A stretch of 64,000 bases of DNA from Mesorhizobium sp. PAMC28654 (GCF_020616515.1 NZ_CP085135.1:3720001-3784000); one strand, 5' to 3'; positions 16,315 to 24,965 are shown, counted from the first letter of the stretch. A program made the numbers and translations. Notes: generated by a model from the letters alone, not told the origin.

Positions 16315-17175
16315 CTAGATAAGCCCTGCCTTGCGCACGGCATCGGCATAGGACCGGCTGACCGGGAGCAGCACGCTCTCTCCCAGTTTCAGGAACAGCT
16401 TGCCGTCCTTGCGCCGGTTGCCGGTGACGGCATCCAGCGCCACCCAATGCGAGCGGTGGATTTGCAGGCCGGGGATGTCGCCGGCCTCGCGGATGGCGTC
16501 GGCAAGCCGCATCAGGACGAGCGTCGTCCCCTTGTCTGTATGCACTTCGACGTAGTGATCTTGCATCGACAGATAGGCGAGCTTTCCGCGTATGGCATGC
16601 GGCAGCCGGTCGTTCAGAGCCGATCGCGCGGATTGCGACGGAGGCGATACCGAAGGTGGGAATTGATCGAGCGCATCCTGCTTCGCATCATTGCCGGCGA
16701 GCTCGTCGGCCGGTGCACCGTCACTGGCAGGGACGTTTCGCGCACCTCTGCCGGCCAGAGTGGAAAGGAAGGAAATCGCCGCCGCTATCAGACTGCAGTT
16801 GACGAAGAGTCTTGCAACCTCGGCCACTGGCGGAACAGGGCCGCCGAACAGCGCGTGGTTGAACAGCAACACGACCAGCGTCACCGGCACCCCCGCCGCG
16901 ATGCCGGCAACCACGGTGCGGACCGGCTGCGCGCCGGCATTGCCGAAGACGATACCAAGCGTCAGCCTCATGGCCAGATGGCCGGCGATAAAAGTGACCA
17001 GGGCCAGCGCCAGCCAGTAGGCGAAGCGCGGCAGAAGCTCGAGCTGCTGGTAGGTCCCGAACGGCCCGGTGAGGCCAAGGATCGCCGACACGGCCGCAAG
17101 CGCGCCCCAGAAGCGCGGCGAGAACAGCAAAGCCTGCATTTCGCGAAGCGTGGAATGCAACAGCGTGTCTTTCAC
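16315..17175 (-). CDS. Membrane-anchored LytTR-domain transcriptional regulator
   Basis: 286 residues from a GTG at 17175 preceded by AGGGACGG; an internal ATG at 17139 has no ribosome binding site. Residues about 15-135 form four membrane helices (FWGALAAVSAILGLTGPFG, FAYWLALALVTFIAGHLAM, VVAGIAAGVPVTLVVLLFN, LFVNCSLIAAAISFLSTLA). After a linker, residues about 185-285 are a LytTR DNA-binding domain: AIRGKLAYLSMQDHYVEVHT, LADAIREAGDIPGLQIHRSH, WVALDAV. It thus binds DNA while sitting in the membrane. It is divergent from another membrane protein gene, a likely target. The signal is unknown. Confidence 0.87.
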   Translation of the reverse strand: MKDTLLHSTLREMQALLFSPRFWGALAAVSAILGLTGPFGTYQQLELLPRFAYWLALALVTFIAGHLAMRLTLGIVFGNAGAQPVRTVVAGIAAGVPVTLVVLLFNHALFGGPVPPVAEVARLFVNCSLIAAAISFLSTLAGRGARNVPASDGAPADELAGNDAKQDALDQFPPSVSPPSQSARSALNDRLPHAIRGKLAYLSMQDHYVEVHTDKGTTLVLMRLADAIREAGDIPGLQIHRSHWVALDAVTGNRRKDGKLFLKLGESVLLPVSRSYADAVRKAGLI

Positions 17176-17301
17176 GTAGCCGTCCGTCCCTTGCCGAAGA
17201 CGCGTTTGATACCCCGGCTCCGCGCCGCCATGGTGCCGGGCGAACCCGCCAAGCCGATACCGCGCCGGCGGCAACCCTTCAACATCGCACGGAGATGCGC
17301 A

Positions 17302-17952
17302 ATGTCCCTTCAACTTGTCCGCCGCTGCCGGAAGGCCTTGACGGGCAAGCTGGCCCTTCCCGTTCTTGCCGCGGGCCTCATCCTGGCTTCCGGCGGCGGT
17401 GCGCTGGCCGCCGAGACCCATGTCCCCAGCCTGAACAGCATACTTTCCCACACGCCGGTCTGGGTGTGGCCGCTGATCCTCTACGGCCTGTTCATCGGCT
17501 GGAACCGGACCAGGGCCCGCATCGTGGCGCCGCGCCGGCTTTTCGTCATGCCTGCGCTCATCACCGGTCTTGCTCTCTACAACCTGGCCTCGTCCGGTAT
17601 CTCAGTCAGCGGACTGCTCGGTTTCGCCTGCGGCGCCGTGGCTGGCGCCTTGACCGGCATCGCGGTTGCGCGTCGCCGCCCCGCCAAGATGCTCGCCGAC
17701 GGCCGGCTGGCGCTGCAGGGCGATTGGGTGCCGCTGGTCCTCATCGTCGCCATCATCGTCATCCGCTATGCCAAGGGCGTCGCCCTGGGCGTGGACCCCG
17801 CACTGGCTGAGATCCCCAGCTTCATTCTGGCGAGCGCCTTCCTGTCGGGTTTCTTCGCCGCAATGATGATTGCCCGCACAGTCGGCGTCCTTCCTTCGGG
17901 TTTCTTTCGCAACGAAGCGCGGAAGTCGGATGGCGTCGCCAACCCCCTGTAG
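17302..17952 (+). CDS. Multi-pass membrane protein of unknown function
   Basis: 216 residues from ATG 17302 with CGGAG upstream. It starts with a signal-like segment (LALPVLAAGLILASGGGALAAE) and then has about five further helices (VWVWPLILYGLFIGW, LFVMPALITGLALYNL, GLLGFACGAVAGALTGIAVA, WVPLVLIVAIIVIRYAKGVAL, FILASAFLSGFFAAMMIA). The TPVWVWPLI-RTRARIVAPRRL pattern occurs in small conserved bacterial membrane proteins of unknown function. It is divergent from the membrane LytTR regulator, with 126 bases between them, and may be its target or partner. Confidence 0.75.
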   Translation: MSLQLVRRCRKALTGKLALPVLAAGLILASGGGALAAETHVPSLNSILSHTPVWVWPLILYGLFIGWNRTRARIVAPRRLFVMPALITGLALYNLASSGISVSGLLGFACGAVAGALTGIAVARRRPAKMLADGRLALQGDWVPLVLIVAIIVIRYAKGVALGVDPALAEIPSFILASAFLSGFFAAMMIARTVGVLPSGFFRNEARKSDGVANPL

Positions 17953-17973
17953 ATGTGTCCGACCGGATAGGGA

Positions 17974-18978
17974 CTACAGCTTCCCCTCCTCGTCCGTCGC
18001 GGTGCCGACCGATTTGACAGATGCCGCGCGCACATCCGAGGGCGTCGCGTCGTAGCGGCGGCGGAATGCCCGGTTGAAATAGGAGAGGTCGTTGAAGCCG
18101 GCCTCGTAGGCAATGTCCGTGATGCTGCGGCCGGCATGGCTGATATCGCCGAGCATGCGATGCGCGCGGACCAGCCGCTGGCGCAGCATGAAATCCGACA
18201 GCGAGGTGCCCTCACTCTCGAACAGCTTGCGCACATAGCGCGACGATAGCCGGTGGCGGGTGGCGACATCCTCGGCCGACAGGTCGACATGCCCGCCATG
18301 GGCGATGATGTCGGCCTTGATGGCGCGCAACCGGGCGACACGCACGCCGCGCCCTCGCGCAATCTCGGCCGCGTCTCTTGTCGCGCCCAAGGCGAGCGCG
18401 GTGAGGTCGAAGATATGTGTCGCCGCAAGGTGCCAAGTCTCGGGCGTCAACGTATCACCGACCTCGTGGATCGACTGGACATAGTCGAGCAACAGCCGCA
18501 TCGCCCCGGCATCGGTCTGCAAGGGACGCATCAGCACGGATGCCGGATCGCCGATCAGCGGCGAAAGCTGCTTCAGCGAGAAGCTCATATTGACGAAGCG
18601 AATGCCGCCGGGACCAATCAGGTTGAGGCCAACTTCTTCGCCGCTCATCATCAGCGCACGGCCGTTGCCGACCGGCTCCTCGCGGCCACGGTGCTTCATC
18701 ACGCTGGTTCCGTCGAGCAGCGCCAGCAGGATCAGGTCGTCACTGTCGATCAGCGACGTCGAGCGATGAACCCTGAATTCCGAAGAACTGCCGGTGGCGA
18801 TGCCGAGGCCGGGCAGCGCGCGCACCCGCATGTCGACCTCAGCGGGTGCGAGAGGATCAAGGTCTACTTTCAGCACCGTGCGGCCATAGACCTCACGCGT
18901 GATCTCGACACGATCCCGCTCCGGAACCATGTCGGTCGTCAATCGAAACGAAGCAGACGGCCCCATCGTCGAAGTCAT
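17974..18978 (-). CDS. AraC-family transcriptional regulator
   Basis: 334 residues from ATG 18978 (GGGGGTG upstream); an in-frame ATG at 18990 adds four residues. The C-terminal 100 residues carry two HTH motifs: LSAEDVATRHRLSSRYVRKLF and ITDIAYEAGFNDLSYFNRAFRRRYDATPSDVR. The N-terminal 200 residues look like the AraC-binding-like (AraC_binding_2) domain found in regulators of aromatic catabolism. The gene converges with the membrane protein gene and diverges from a small lipoprotein gene. Ligand unknown. Confidence 0.9.
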   Translation of the reverse strand: MTSTMGPSASFRLTTDMVPERDRVEITREVYGRTVLKVDLDPLAPAEVDMRVRALPGLGIATGSSSEFRVHRSTSLIDSDDLILLALLDGTSVMKHRGREEPVGNGRALMMSGEEVGLNLIGPGGIRFVNMSFSLKQLSPLIGDPASVLMRPLQTDAGAMRLLLDYVQSIHEVGDTLTPETWHLAATHIFDLTALALGATRDAAEIARGRGVRVARLRAIKADIIAHGGHVDLSAEDVATRHRLSSRYVRKLFESEGTSLSDFMLRQRLVRAHRMLGDISHAGRSITDIAYEAGFNDLSYFNRAFRRRYDATPSDVRAASVKSVGTATDEEGKL

Positions 18979-19140
18979 CGGCACCCCCATGCCCAGGAGG
19001 TCGCTGATATGCGCCGAGGCCCCTGAAACGTCAATACAGGACCGTTTTGGCTGTGTTTGGGGCCGTTTTGTCCAAGCCGGCCGCTTTTGCCAGACCTAGT
19101 TTGCGTCGCGCTTCCGAACCCGGAACCGCGTGGGGGCAAG

Positions 19141-19179
19141 ACAGCGGCGATCATCGCGACCTGAAGCGGGCGCCGCTGT
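19141..19179. promoter_or_regulatory. Inverted repeat upstream of lipoprotein gene
   Basis: ACAGCGGCG and CGCCGCTGT are perfect 9-base arms separated by 21 bases, ending 18 bases before the lipoprotein ATG. It can form a leader hairpin or be a binding site; I cannot tell which. Confidence 0.45.
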
Positions 19180-19197
19180 CTGGATATGAGGACCTAC

Positions 19198-19545
19198 ATG
19201 AGGAAGAGAATTTTCCTGGCGCTGACCATCGCGTTGGCCGGATGCCAGACGGGCCAGATCGAGGCTGAACCATCGCCGGTCCCCAGCGCGGGCAACAGCA
19301 AGAAGATCCAGCACAAGGTGACGAAAAAGGAAGCGGCTTGCGCCGAGGCCGCCCAGAAGGCGGCGCGGGCGCAGACCAATGCGGCCCTGCTTGGCGGCGT
19401 TCTGTCGGCGGCGGGGGGCCTTGGCGGTCTGGCTGGCAATGGTGGGGTCATTGCCGGCCAGGCCGCCTCGATCGGTGGCTCCGTGCTGCAGTCGCAGGCC
19501 ACAAGCACGGCCCGGGCCGGCATGGCGGAGAACTGCTATGGTTGA
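19198..19545 (+). CDS. Small glycine-zipper lipoprotein
   Basis: 115 residues. MRKRIFLALTIALAGCQTG is a clear lipoprotein signal with Cys16. A lysine-rich stretch (SKKIQHKVTKKEAACAEAA) precedes a glycine/alanine-rich segment (LLGGVLSAAGGLGGLAGNGG, then IAGQAASIGGSVLQ), which looks like a glycine zipper of the kind seen in outer-membrane lipoproteins. GAGGA lies before the ATG at 19198. It overlaps the next gene by eight bases, so the two are expressed together. Probably an envelope component; specific role unknown. Confidence 0.75.
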   Translation: MRKRIFLALTIALAGCQTGQIEAEPSPVPSAGNSKKIQHKVTKKEAACAEAAQKAARAQTNAALLGGVLSAAGGLGGLAGNGGVIAGQAASIGGSVLQSQATSTARAGMAENCYG

Positions 19546-20056
19546 TTTCCTGGCGACAATATGCCGGGTGGGCGCGCTCATACTGGTTCTCGGCATCATA
19601 TTTCCAACCTCCCGGGCCATGGCGCTGACCTCGCGCGACGCCTCCGCCGTCGTGGGCCTGATCGCGGCTCTTCAGCCTGAATTTGGTCAGTTCGCCTATG
19701 ATGAGGAGATCGCCGCCGACTGGTACGAACGCGACGCGGCCGACAAGGGGCTGATCGCCGCCGCCGGCTTTACCGCCGAAAGCTGGGAGGTCGCGCTGGG
19801 CGAGACCGTGCGCGGGTTCCTGGCCACCATCCCGATCGCGGAACTCGATCCGATCTTCGGCAGGATGAAGAAGGCGATTTCCGACATGGAGGAGCTAAGC
19901 GACACGCAGAAGGGTGAAACGATCTCTGCCATCGACGAACAGATCGACGCCCTGATGGTGTTGCGTGCCGAGGGCCGTCCCTTCGTGGATATCGTGAGAC
20001 CCCTGACACCAAGGATCCGCGGTCTCATCCTCGATCCGACGATCCGACAGCAATAG
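19538..20056 (+). CDS. Secreted hypothetical protein, 172 residues
   Basis: The N-terminus is a signal peptide or anchor (LATICRVGALILVLGIIFP, then SRAMALTSRD). The mature part is helical and acidic: ASAVVGLIAALQPEFGQFAY, WYERDAADKGLIAAAGFTAE, FGRMKKAISDMEELSDTQKG and ISAIDEQIDALMVLRAEGRP. I do not recognise a family. It starts inside the end of the lipoprotein gene, which suggests a pair of envelope proteins made together. Confidence 0.7.
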   Translation: MVDFLATICRVGALILVLGIIFPTSRAMALTSRDASAVVGLIAALQPEFGQFAYDEEIAADWYERDAADKGLIAAAGFTAESWEVALGETVRGFLATIPIAELDPIFGRMKKAISDMEELSDTQKGETISAIDEQIDALMVLRAEGRPFVDIVRPLTPRIRGLILDPTIRQQ

Positions 20057-20103
20057 CATGTTGTTCGACGGTTCGGCGTCGGGTCATCTATCCTGGCTAC
20101 GGA

Positions 20104-20805
20104 TCACTCGCTGTTGTCGACCACCTTGCGCCGCTGCAACGCCCGCGCAACCAGCCAGCACAGCATTGCCCATGTGAAGCCGGCGCACCAGCCGGCCAGG
20201 ACATCGGACGGCCAATGGACACCGAGATAGATGCGGCTGACGCCGACCAGCACCGTTGTCAGGACGGCGAGCGACAAAACATAGATCTTGGTCGTTCGCC
20301 CATGCAGGAAGCGGGCCGCGAGCGAACCCAGCGTCAGATAGGTCACCGCCGACAGCATGGCGTGGCCGCTCGGGAAGGACAGCGAGGTCTCGGTCACCAG
20401 ATGCGAAACGAGTTCCGGGCGCGGCCGGTCGATCCCAACCTTCAGCAGGCTCGACAGCACCTGGCCGCCCGCCACCGCCACGAACATGAAAAGCGCCATT
20501 CCCCACCGACGCACCAGCAGCAGATAGATGATCACCGCCGCTGTGATCAGCACGAGCACACTGGCGCTGCCGAGGCTGGTGACGTCGCGCATGGCGCCTT
20601 CCAGCCATGGCGGGCCAATCGGATTGTTGGGCTGGCCCGGCTCGCGGAAGGCGAGCAGGATTTCGGTGTCGAAGGTATGCGGCGTGGTGGCCCGCGCCAG
20701 TTCCACCAGCTCCACGAAACCCCACAGCCCGCCGGCAATGACCAGCCCGGCCAGCAACGCGGGAAATTCGATCCAGTTGGACAGTGCGCGAGTGGCGGTC
20801 TTCAT
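20104..20805 (-). CDS. PAP2-family membrane phosphatase
   Basis: 233 residues, six predicted helices. All three PAP2 acid phosphatase motifs are present: KVGIDRPRP, SFPSGHAM and SRIYLGVHWPSDV, with the catalytic histidines in the second and third. The family removes phosphate from lipids such as phosphatidic acid or undecaprenyl diphosphate, with the active site facing the periplasm. The layout (loop before motif 1, close spacing of 2 and 3) is complete. It lies 13 bases downstream of a small EamA/SMR-like gene on the same strand. Confidence 0.92.
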   Translation of the reverse strand: MKTATRALSNWIEFPALLAGLVIAGGLWGFVELVELARATTPHTFDTEILLAFREPGQPNNPIGPPWLEGAMRDVTSLGSASVLVLITAAVIIYLLLVRRWGMALFMFVAVAGGQVLSSLLKVGIDRPRPELVSHLVTETSLSFPSGHAMLSAVTYLTLGSLAARFLHGRTTKIYVLSLAVLTTVLVGVSRIYLGVHWPSDVLAGWCAGFTWAMLCWLVARALQRRKVVDNSE

Positions 20806-20818
20806 AGGGCTGGTCGTC

Positions 20819-21160
20819 CTACAATCGTCCTTGCAGATAGGGCCCGAGCGTGATCAGCGCCACCGCCGCGATAGCCAGCACGATGCCAGTTGCCTGCAGC
20901 GCGTTGACGCGCTCGCCGAAGAAGAGCAGCGCCACGACATTCACAGAAACAAGCTGGATGACCGCCGACAGGCTGAACGAAACGGACATGCCGAATTCGC
21001 GGATCAGCCTCAGCATGATCAGATTGCCCAGCGAATAAAGCGCCAGTGTCAGTACGATCTTGCCCAGGCTCGGCGCCAGCCCCCATTGCTTTGCCGCCGT
21101 GGCAGCCAGCAGGAAGATGACGGTTGAGATACCGAGCTGCAGCAATCCGGAAAAACTCAC
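20819..21160 (-). CDS. Small EamA/SMR-like four-helix membrane protein
   Basis: 113 residues from a GTG at 21160, selected because GAGGGG lies six bases upstream; the upstream extension of the frame has no membrane character. Four helices: LLQLGISTVIFLLAATAA, LGKIVLTLALYSLGNLIML, SFSLSAVIQLVSVNVVALLFF and ATGIVLAIAAVALITLGP. FFGERVNALQATGIVLAIAAV is the typical EamA/SMR end motif. Such half-size transporters act as dimers for drugs or metabolites. It is upstream of the PAP2 gene and divergent from phoX. Confidence 0.75.
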   Translation of the reverse strand: MSFSGLLQLGISTVIFLLAATAAKQWGLAPSLGKIVLTLALYSLGNLIMLRLIREFGMSVSFSLSAVIQLVSVNVVALLFFGERVNALQATGIVLAIAAVALITLGPYLQGRL

Positions 21161-21324
21161 TTTTTGCCCCTCAATGACCCTTTTGGGAGTCCTTGTTTCC
21201 GAACCGTGCCGGAACGTCAAGCAACGTCCATCGGGCCAAGATCCAGGTGCCAGCAGACCGCGACCGAATGCTGAAATTTGCGGCTTGCCCACGGAATGCC
21301 GGTCGCGGTTGAAAGAACCCGGCG

Positions 21325-21342
21325 CTGTCACGAAAATGTGAT
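21325..21342 (+). promoter_or_regulatory. Pho-box-like site upstream of phoX
   Basis: CTGTCAC, four bases, ATGTGAT: 11 of 14 positions agree with the rhizobial PHO box CTGTCAT-N4-CTGTCAT. A TATAAG hexamer follows at about 21350, where a -10 box would be expected, and the phoX ATG is 66 bases downstream. PhoB control is the natural reading, but the second half-site is weak. Confidence 0.5.
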
Positions 21343-21408
21343 CGGTCGATTATAAGGAGTTGAACAGGCACCCCCCGCTCCAGCCACTCAAAAGCCAGAG
21401 GCAAGCCT

Positions 21409-23412
21409 ATGACCGAAGATCGCGCCCCCGACACAAGATTCCGCACCAGCCTGCTCGAGGAAAACGAAGGCGCGGGCACCAACCCGACCGACAACCGCAC
21501 CATGGGCGAGATCATCGCCGCGCGGTTCTCGCGCCGGGGCTTCCTGAGGGGTTCCCTCGCCGTCGCGGCCATCGCCGCCACCGTCAGCCCGCTGGCGCTT
21601 GTTGCCGCCGACGATGCTCGCGCGGCCGAAGGCTCGGCCTTCAAATTCGACGAACTCGAAGCCGGCATCGACGACAAGCATCATGTCGCGCCGGGCTATG
21701 ATGCCGATGTGCTGTTGCGCTGGGGCGATCCGCTGTTTGCCGACTCACCGGAATTCGACCCGACGAAGCAGTCGGCGCAGGCGCAGGCCAGGCAGTTCGG
21801 CTACAACAACGACTATGTCGGCTACATCCCGATCGGCGGTTCGGCCGAGCACGGCATGCTGGTCGTCAACCACGAATACACCAACCCGCATTTGATGTTC
21901 CCGGGCATCGTGAAGATCGTCGAAAAGGACGGCAAGACGTCGGCCGAACTCGCCCCGCTCAGCAAGGAGCAGGTCGATGTCGAGATGGCGGCGCATGGCG
22001 GCACCATCGTCGAGATCCGCAAGGTGTCAGGCAAATGGCAGGTGGTGCGCGACGGCAAGTTTAATCGCCGCATCACCTCCAACACCGAAATGGCGCTCTC
22101 GGGCCCAGTCGCCGGCCACGACCGCGTCAAGACCAACGCCGATCCGTCCGGCACCAAGGTGTTCGGCACCGTCAACAATTGCGCCGGCGGCGTCACGCCG
22201 TGGGGCACCTATGTGATGGCCGAGGAAAACATCCATGGCTATTTCTCCGGCGACCTGCCCGAGAGCCACAAGGAAGCCGCCAACTACAAGCGTCTCGGCA
22301 TTCCCGAAGGCGCCTATGAATGGGCGGCGCACTATGATCGCTTCAACCTCGCCAAGGAGCCTAATGAGCCCAACCGCTTTGGCTGGATCGTCGAGGTCGA
22401 CGTCGACGATCCGACATCCGTGCCGAAGAAGCGCACTGCCATGGGCCGTTTCAAGCATGAGGGCGCCGAATCGATCGTCGCCAGGGATGGCCGTGTCGTC
22501 TTCTATCTCGGCGACGATGAGCGCTTCGACTATGTCTACAAGTTCGTCACCAAGGGCACCTTCAACACCAACGATCGCGCGGCCAACAAGGACCTGCTCG
22601 ACGACGGCACGCTGCATGTCGCCAGGTTCGCCGAGGACGGCACGGTGGAATGGCTGCCGATCGTCTTCGGCCAGGGACCGCTGACCGCCGAGAACGGCTT
22701 TACCAGCCAGGCCGACGTGCTGATCGAGACGCGGCGTGCCGCCGACCTGCTCGGCGCCACCAAGATGGACCGGCCCGAGGACATCCAGCCCAATGCCGTC
22801 AACGGCAAGGTCTATGTCATGCTGACCAACAATTCGAAGCGCAAGGCCGGCCAGGTCGATGCCGCCAACCCGCGCGCGGGGAATGCCTTCGGCCACATCA
22901 TCGAGATCGCCGAGGACGGGGGTGATTTCGCGGCTGCCAAAGGCAAGTGGGAAGTGCTGCTGAAATGCGGTGACCCGGCCGTGGCCGATGTCGGCGCCAC
23001 CTTCTCGACGGCAACAACGGCCAATGGCTGGTTCGGCATGCCCGACAACTGCGCCGTCGATTCGGCCGGGCGTCTGTGGGTCGCCACCGACGGCCAGGGC
23101 CCGAAAGCCACCGGCCGCACGGATGGCCTGTGGGCGGTGGATACGGAAGGGCCGGCGCGGGCAACCTCAAAGCTGTTCTTCCGCGTACCGATCGGCGCCG
23201 AAATGTGCGGCCCGCTGTTCGCACCGGATGACCAGACCGCCTTCGTCGCCGTCCAGCATCCTGGCGATGGCGGCGAGGACTGGGAAGCGTTCGGCCGCCC
23301 GTCCTACTATGAGGACCCGTCGACCCGCTGGCCCGACTTCAAGCAGGACATGCCGGTGCGGCCGGCGGTCGTCGCCATCACCAAGCAGGGCGGCGGCAAG
23401 ATCGCGGTCTGA
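21409..23412 (+). CDS. phoX: PhoX-family alkaline phosphatase (DUF839), Tat-exported
   Basis: 667 residues. After a 43-residue cytoplasmic lead comes a twin-arginine signal, FSRRGFLRGSLAVAAIAA, ending near DARAAEG. The mature protein has PhoX features: NNDYVGYIPIG, LVVNHEYTNPHLMFPG, NNCAGGVTPWGTYVMAEENI, FGWIVEVDVDDPTSVPKKRT, and WFGMPDNCAVDSAGRLWVAT near the C-terminus. PhoX enzymes are periplasmic monomeric phosphatases with a calcium-iron centre, released as part of the phosphate-starvation response. The gene is monocistronic with a RIME-like repeat behind it. Confidence 0.92.
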   Translation: MTEDRAPDTRFRTSLLEENEGAGTNPTDNRTMGEIIAARFSRRGFLRGSLAVAAIAATVSPLALVAADDARAAEGSAFKFDELEAGIDDKHHVAPGYDADVLLRWGDPLFADSPEFDPTKQSAQAQARQFGYNNDYVGYIPIGGSAEHGMLVVNHEYTNPHLMFPGIVKIVEKDGKTSAELAPLSKEQVDVEMAAHGGTIVEIRKVSGKWQVVRDGKFNRRITSNTEMALSGPVAGHDRVKTNADPSGTKVFGTVNNCAGGVTPWGTYVMAEENIHGYFSGDLPESHKEAANYKRLGIPEGAYEWAAHYDRFNLAKEPNEPNRFGWIVEVDVDDPTSVPKKRTAMGRFKHEGAESIVARDGRVVFYLGDDERFDYVYKFVTKGTFNTNDRAANKDLLDDGTLHVARFAEDGTVEWLPIVFGQGPLTAENGFTSQADVLIETRRAADLLGATKMDRPEDIQPNAVNGKVYVMLTNNSKRKAGQVDAANPRAGNAFGHIIEIAEDGGDFAAAKGKWEVLLKCGDPAVADVGATFSTATTANGWFGMPDNCAVDSAGRLWVATDGQGPKATGRTDGLWAVDTEGPARATSKLFFRVPIGAEMCGPLFAPDDQTAFVAVQHPGDGGEDWEAFGRPSYYEDPSTRWPDFKQDMPVRPAVVAITKQGGGKIAV

Positions 23413-23422
23413 TTGTCGAGGC

Positions 23423-23602
23423 TGGCGCCGCCCCTCATTGTCCTGCCGGACATTTCTCCCCGTATAGTGACGGGGAGAATGAGGCTGGTCGCGACGCTGG
23501 CACTCCCTGCAACGCTGGTCATTGGCGAACCATCGATGAGAGCGCCCTCTCCCCGTCACTATACGGGGAGAGGATGCCGGCAGGCAGGTGAGGGGCAGCA
23601 CC
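23423..23602. repeat. RIME-like mosaic repeat, copy B
   Basis: Same design as 9622-9803: ggcgccgcccctcattg at the left, ctccccgtatagtgacgggg stem, ctccccgtcactatacgggg stem, and atgccggcaggcaggtgagg at the right. The centre differs more than the stems, as expected if only the palindromes are conserved. Confidence 0.75.
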
Positions 23603-23698
23603 ACGGCTGGATAGTAATTCGCAATTGTCCTACTCAAGCCACAGGAAAGATTGGCAATTTAGGAATGGCGCCCTAACTCCTCCTTCAGGGAGACCGCC

Positions 23699-23923
23699 AT
23701 GCCGAAGTCCGTCCATGACCGTGGCCTGCTCAAGCCTGCCGATATCGCCAGGCTGCAACGCGTGTTTGATGAAGCCTGCAAGCGCCGCGAAGCGCTTCCG
23801 GAATCGCCCGAAGCGCGCGAAATCGCGCTCACCCTGCTTGCGTTGCACAATGCCGGCATGGTCGACGAGGACATGCTGATGGAAGCCGTCGGCTTCCGAC
23901 GGCTCGAGCCAAAGTCGGCCTGA
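23699..23923 (+). CDS. Small hypothetical protein, 74 residues
   Basis: Soluble, helical protein with GLLKPADIARLQRVFDEACK, EAREIALTLLALHNAGMVDE and ending in a short basic tail. CAGGGAG upstream is an acceptable ribosome binding site. It resembles short conserved rhizobial proteins, but I do not know a function. It converges with the FAH-family gene, with 12 bases between the two stops. Confidence 0.7.
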   Translation: MPKSVHDRGLLKPADIARLQRVFDEACKRREALPESPEAREIALTLLALHNAGMVDEDMLMEAVGFRRLEPKSA

Positions 23924-23935
23924 CGAACCCCGGCG

Positions 23936-24781
23936 CTACACGTCCGCCTTGAAGGTCTGCTTCTGCTGGCCGAGCCCCTCGATGCCGAGTTCGACGACGT
24001 CGCCGGCCTTGAGGTAGACCGGCGGTTTCATGCCGAGGCCGACGCCGGGCGGCGTGCCGGTGGAGATGATGTCGCCGGGGTGCAGCGACATGAACTGGCT
24101 GAGATAGGACACGAGATAGGCGACGCCATAGACCATGGTCTTGGTCGAGCCGTTCTGCATGGTCTTGCCGTTGACTGTCAGCCACATCTTGAGGTTCTGC
24201 GGGTCGGCCACTTCGTCCTTGGTCACCAGCCATGGGCCGGTCGGGCCGAAGGTGTCGCAGCTCTTGCCCTTGGTCCACTGGCCCTGGCGCTCTGCCTGGA
24301 AGGCGCGTTCCGAGACGTCATGCGCAACACAGTAGCCGGCTACATAATCAAGCGCATCGGCCTCGCTGACATACTTGGCTGTCTTGCCGATGACCACGGC
24401 GAGTTCGACTTCCCAGTCGGTCTTCACCGAGCCGCGCGGGATCAGCACGTCATCGTCCGGACCGACAATGGCTGAGCTCGCCTTCATGAAGATGATCGGC
24501 TCCGGCGGCACGGTTGCGCCGGTTTCGGCGGCGTGGTCGGAATAATTGAGGCCGATGCAAATGAACTTGCCGGTGCCGGCGACGCAGGCGCCGATGCGCG
24601 GGCTGCCGGACACAGCCGGCAGCGACTTCGGATCGAGCTTCGCCAGGGCCGTCAGCGACGCCGGATCGAGTGCCTTGCCGCTGATGTCAGCCACATGTCC
24701 GGTCAGATCGCGGATCGTTCCATCGGCGTCGAGCAGGCCGGGCCGTTCGCTCCCGACGTCGCCATAGCGCAGCAGTTTCAT
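23936..24781 (-). CDS. Fumarylacetoacetate hydrolase-family protein
   Basis: 281 residues. The FAH catalytic core is complete: FICIGLNYSDHAAETGA, PPEPIIFMKASSAIVGPDDD, the metal-binding DWEVELAVVIG, GYCVAHDVSERAFQ and PGDIISTGTPPGVGLGMKPP. Metal-dependent C-C hydrolysis of a diketo acid is expected. The closest functional type I can think of is 2,4-diketo-3-deoxy-L-fuconate hydrolase, because the next upstream gene is an SDR of the matching dehydrogenase type. The remaining L-fucose pathway genes are not in the window, so this substrate is only a proposal. Confidence 0.85.
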   Translation of the reverse strand: MKLLRYGDVGSERPGLLDADGTIRDLTGHVADISGKALDPASLTALAKLDPKSLPAVSGSPRIGACVAGTGKFICIGLNYSDHAAETGATVPPEPIIFMKASSAIVGPDDDVLIPRGSVKTDWEVELAVVIGKTAKYVSEADALDYVAGYCVAHDVSERAFQAERQGQWTKGKSCDTFGPTGPWLVTKDEVADPQNLKMWLTVNGKTMQNGSTKTMVYGVAYLVSYLSQFMSLHPGDIISTGTPPGVGLGMKPPVYLKAGDVVELGIEGLGQQKQTFKADV

Positions 24782-24810
24782 GGTAGCCTCTCCTCAGTCA
24801 GATTGATTTG

Positions 24811-24965
24811 GAGCGGTTCATCGTTTCACGGAACCGCTCTATCTCTTTGTTCCAACGCCATTTCGGACGGAAAACCGCTACGCGTTTTTCCGTCAATTGC
24901 TCTATCTTTTTTTTGAGCATGACCTTTTCCGAAAGCCGGATTCCACCTTTCGGGATCATGCTCTA
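24811..24965. repeat. Cluster of palindromes incl. GAGCATGAT repeat, copy 3
   Basis: Three units in a row: GAGCGGTTC...GAACCGCTC (24811-24839), GACGGAAAA...TTTTCCGTC (24866-24894), and a shorter GAGCATGA...ATCATGCTC element (24915-24964). They lie between the SDR and FAH genes, so they are in the middle of a likely operon and may reduce expression of the second gene. Confidence 0.7.

Noticed and set aside
16447..17301. N-terminal extension of the membrane protein gene by 285 residues
   Set aside because: It is antisense to the LytTR gene; the ATG at 17302 with CGGAG is the sensible start.
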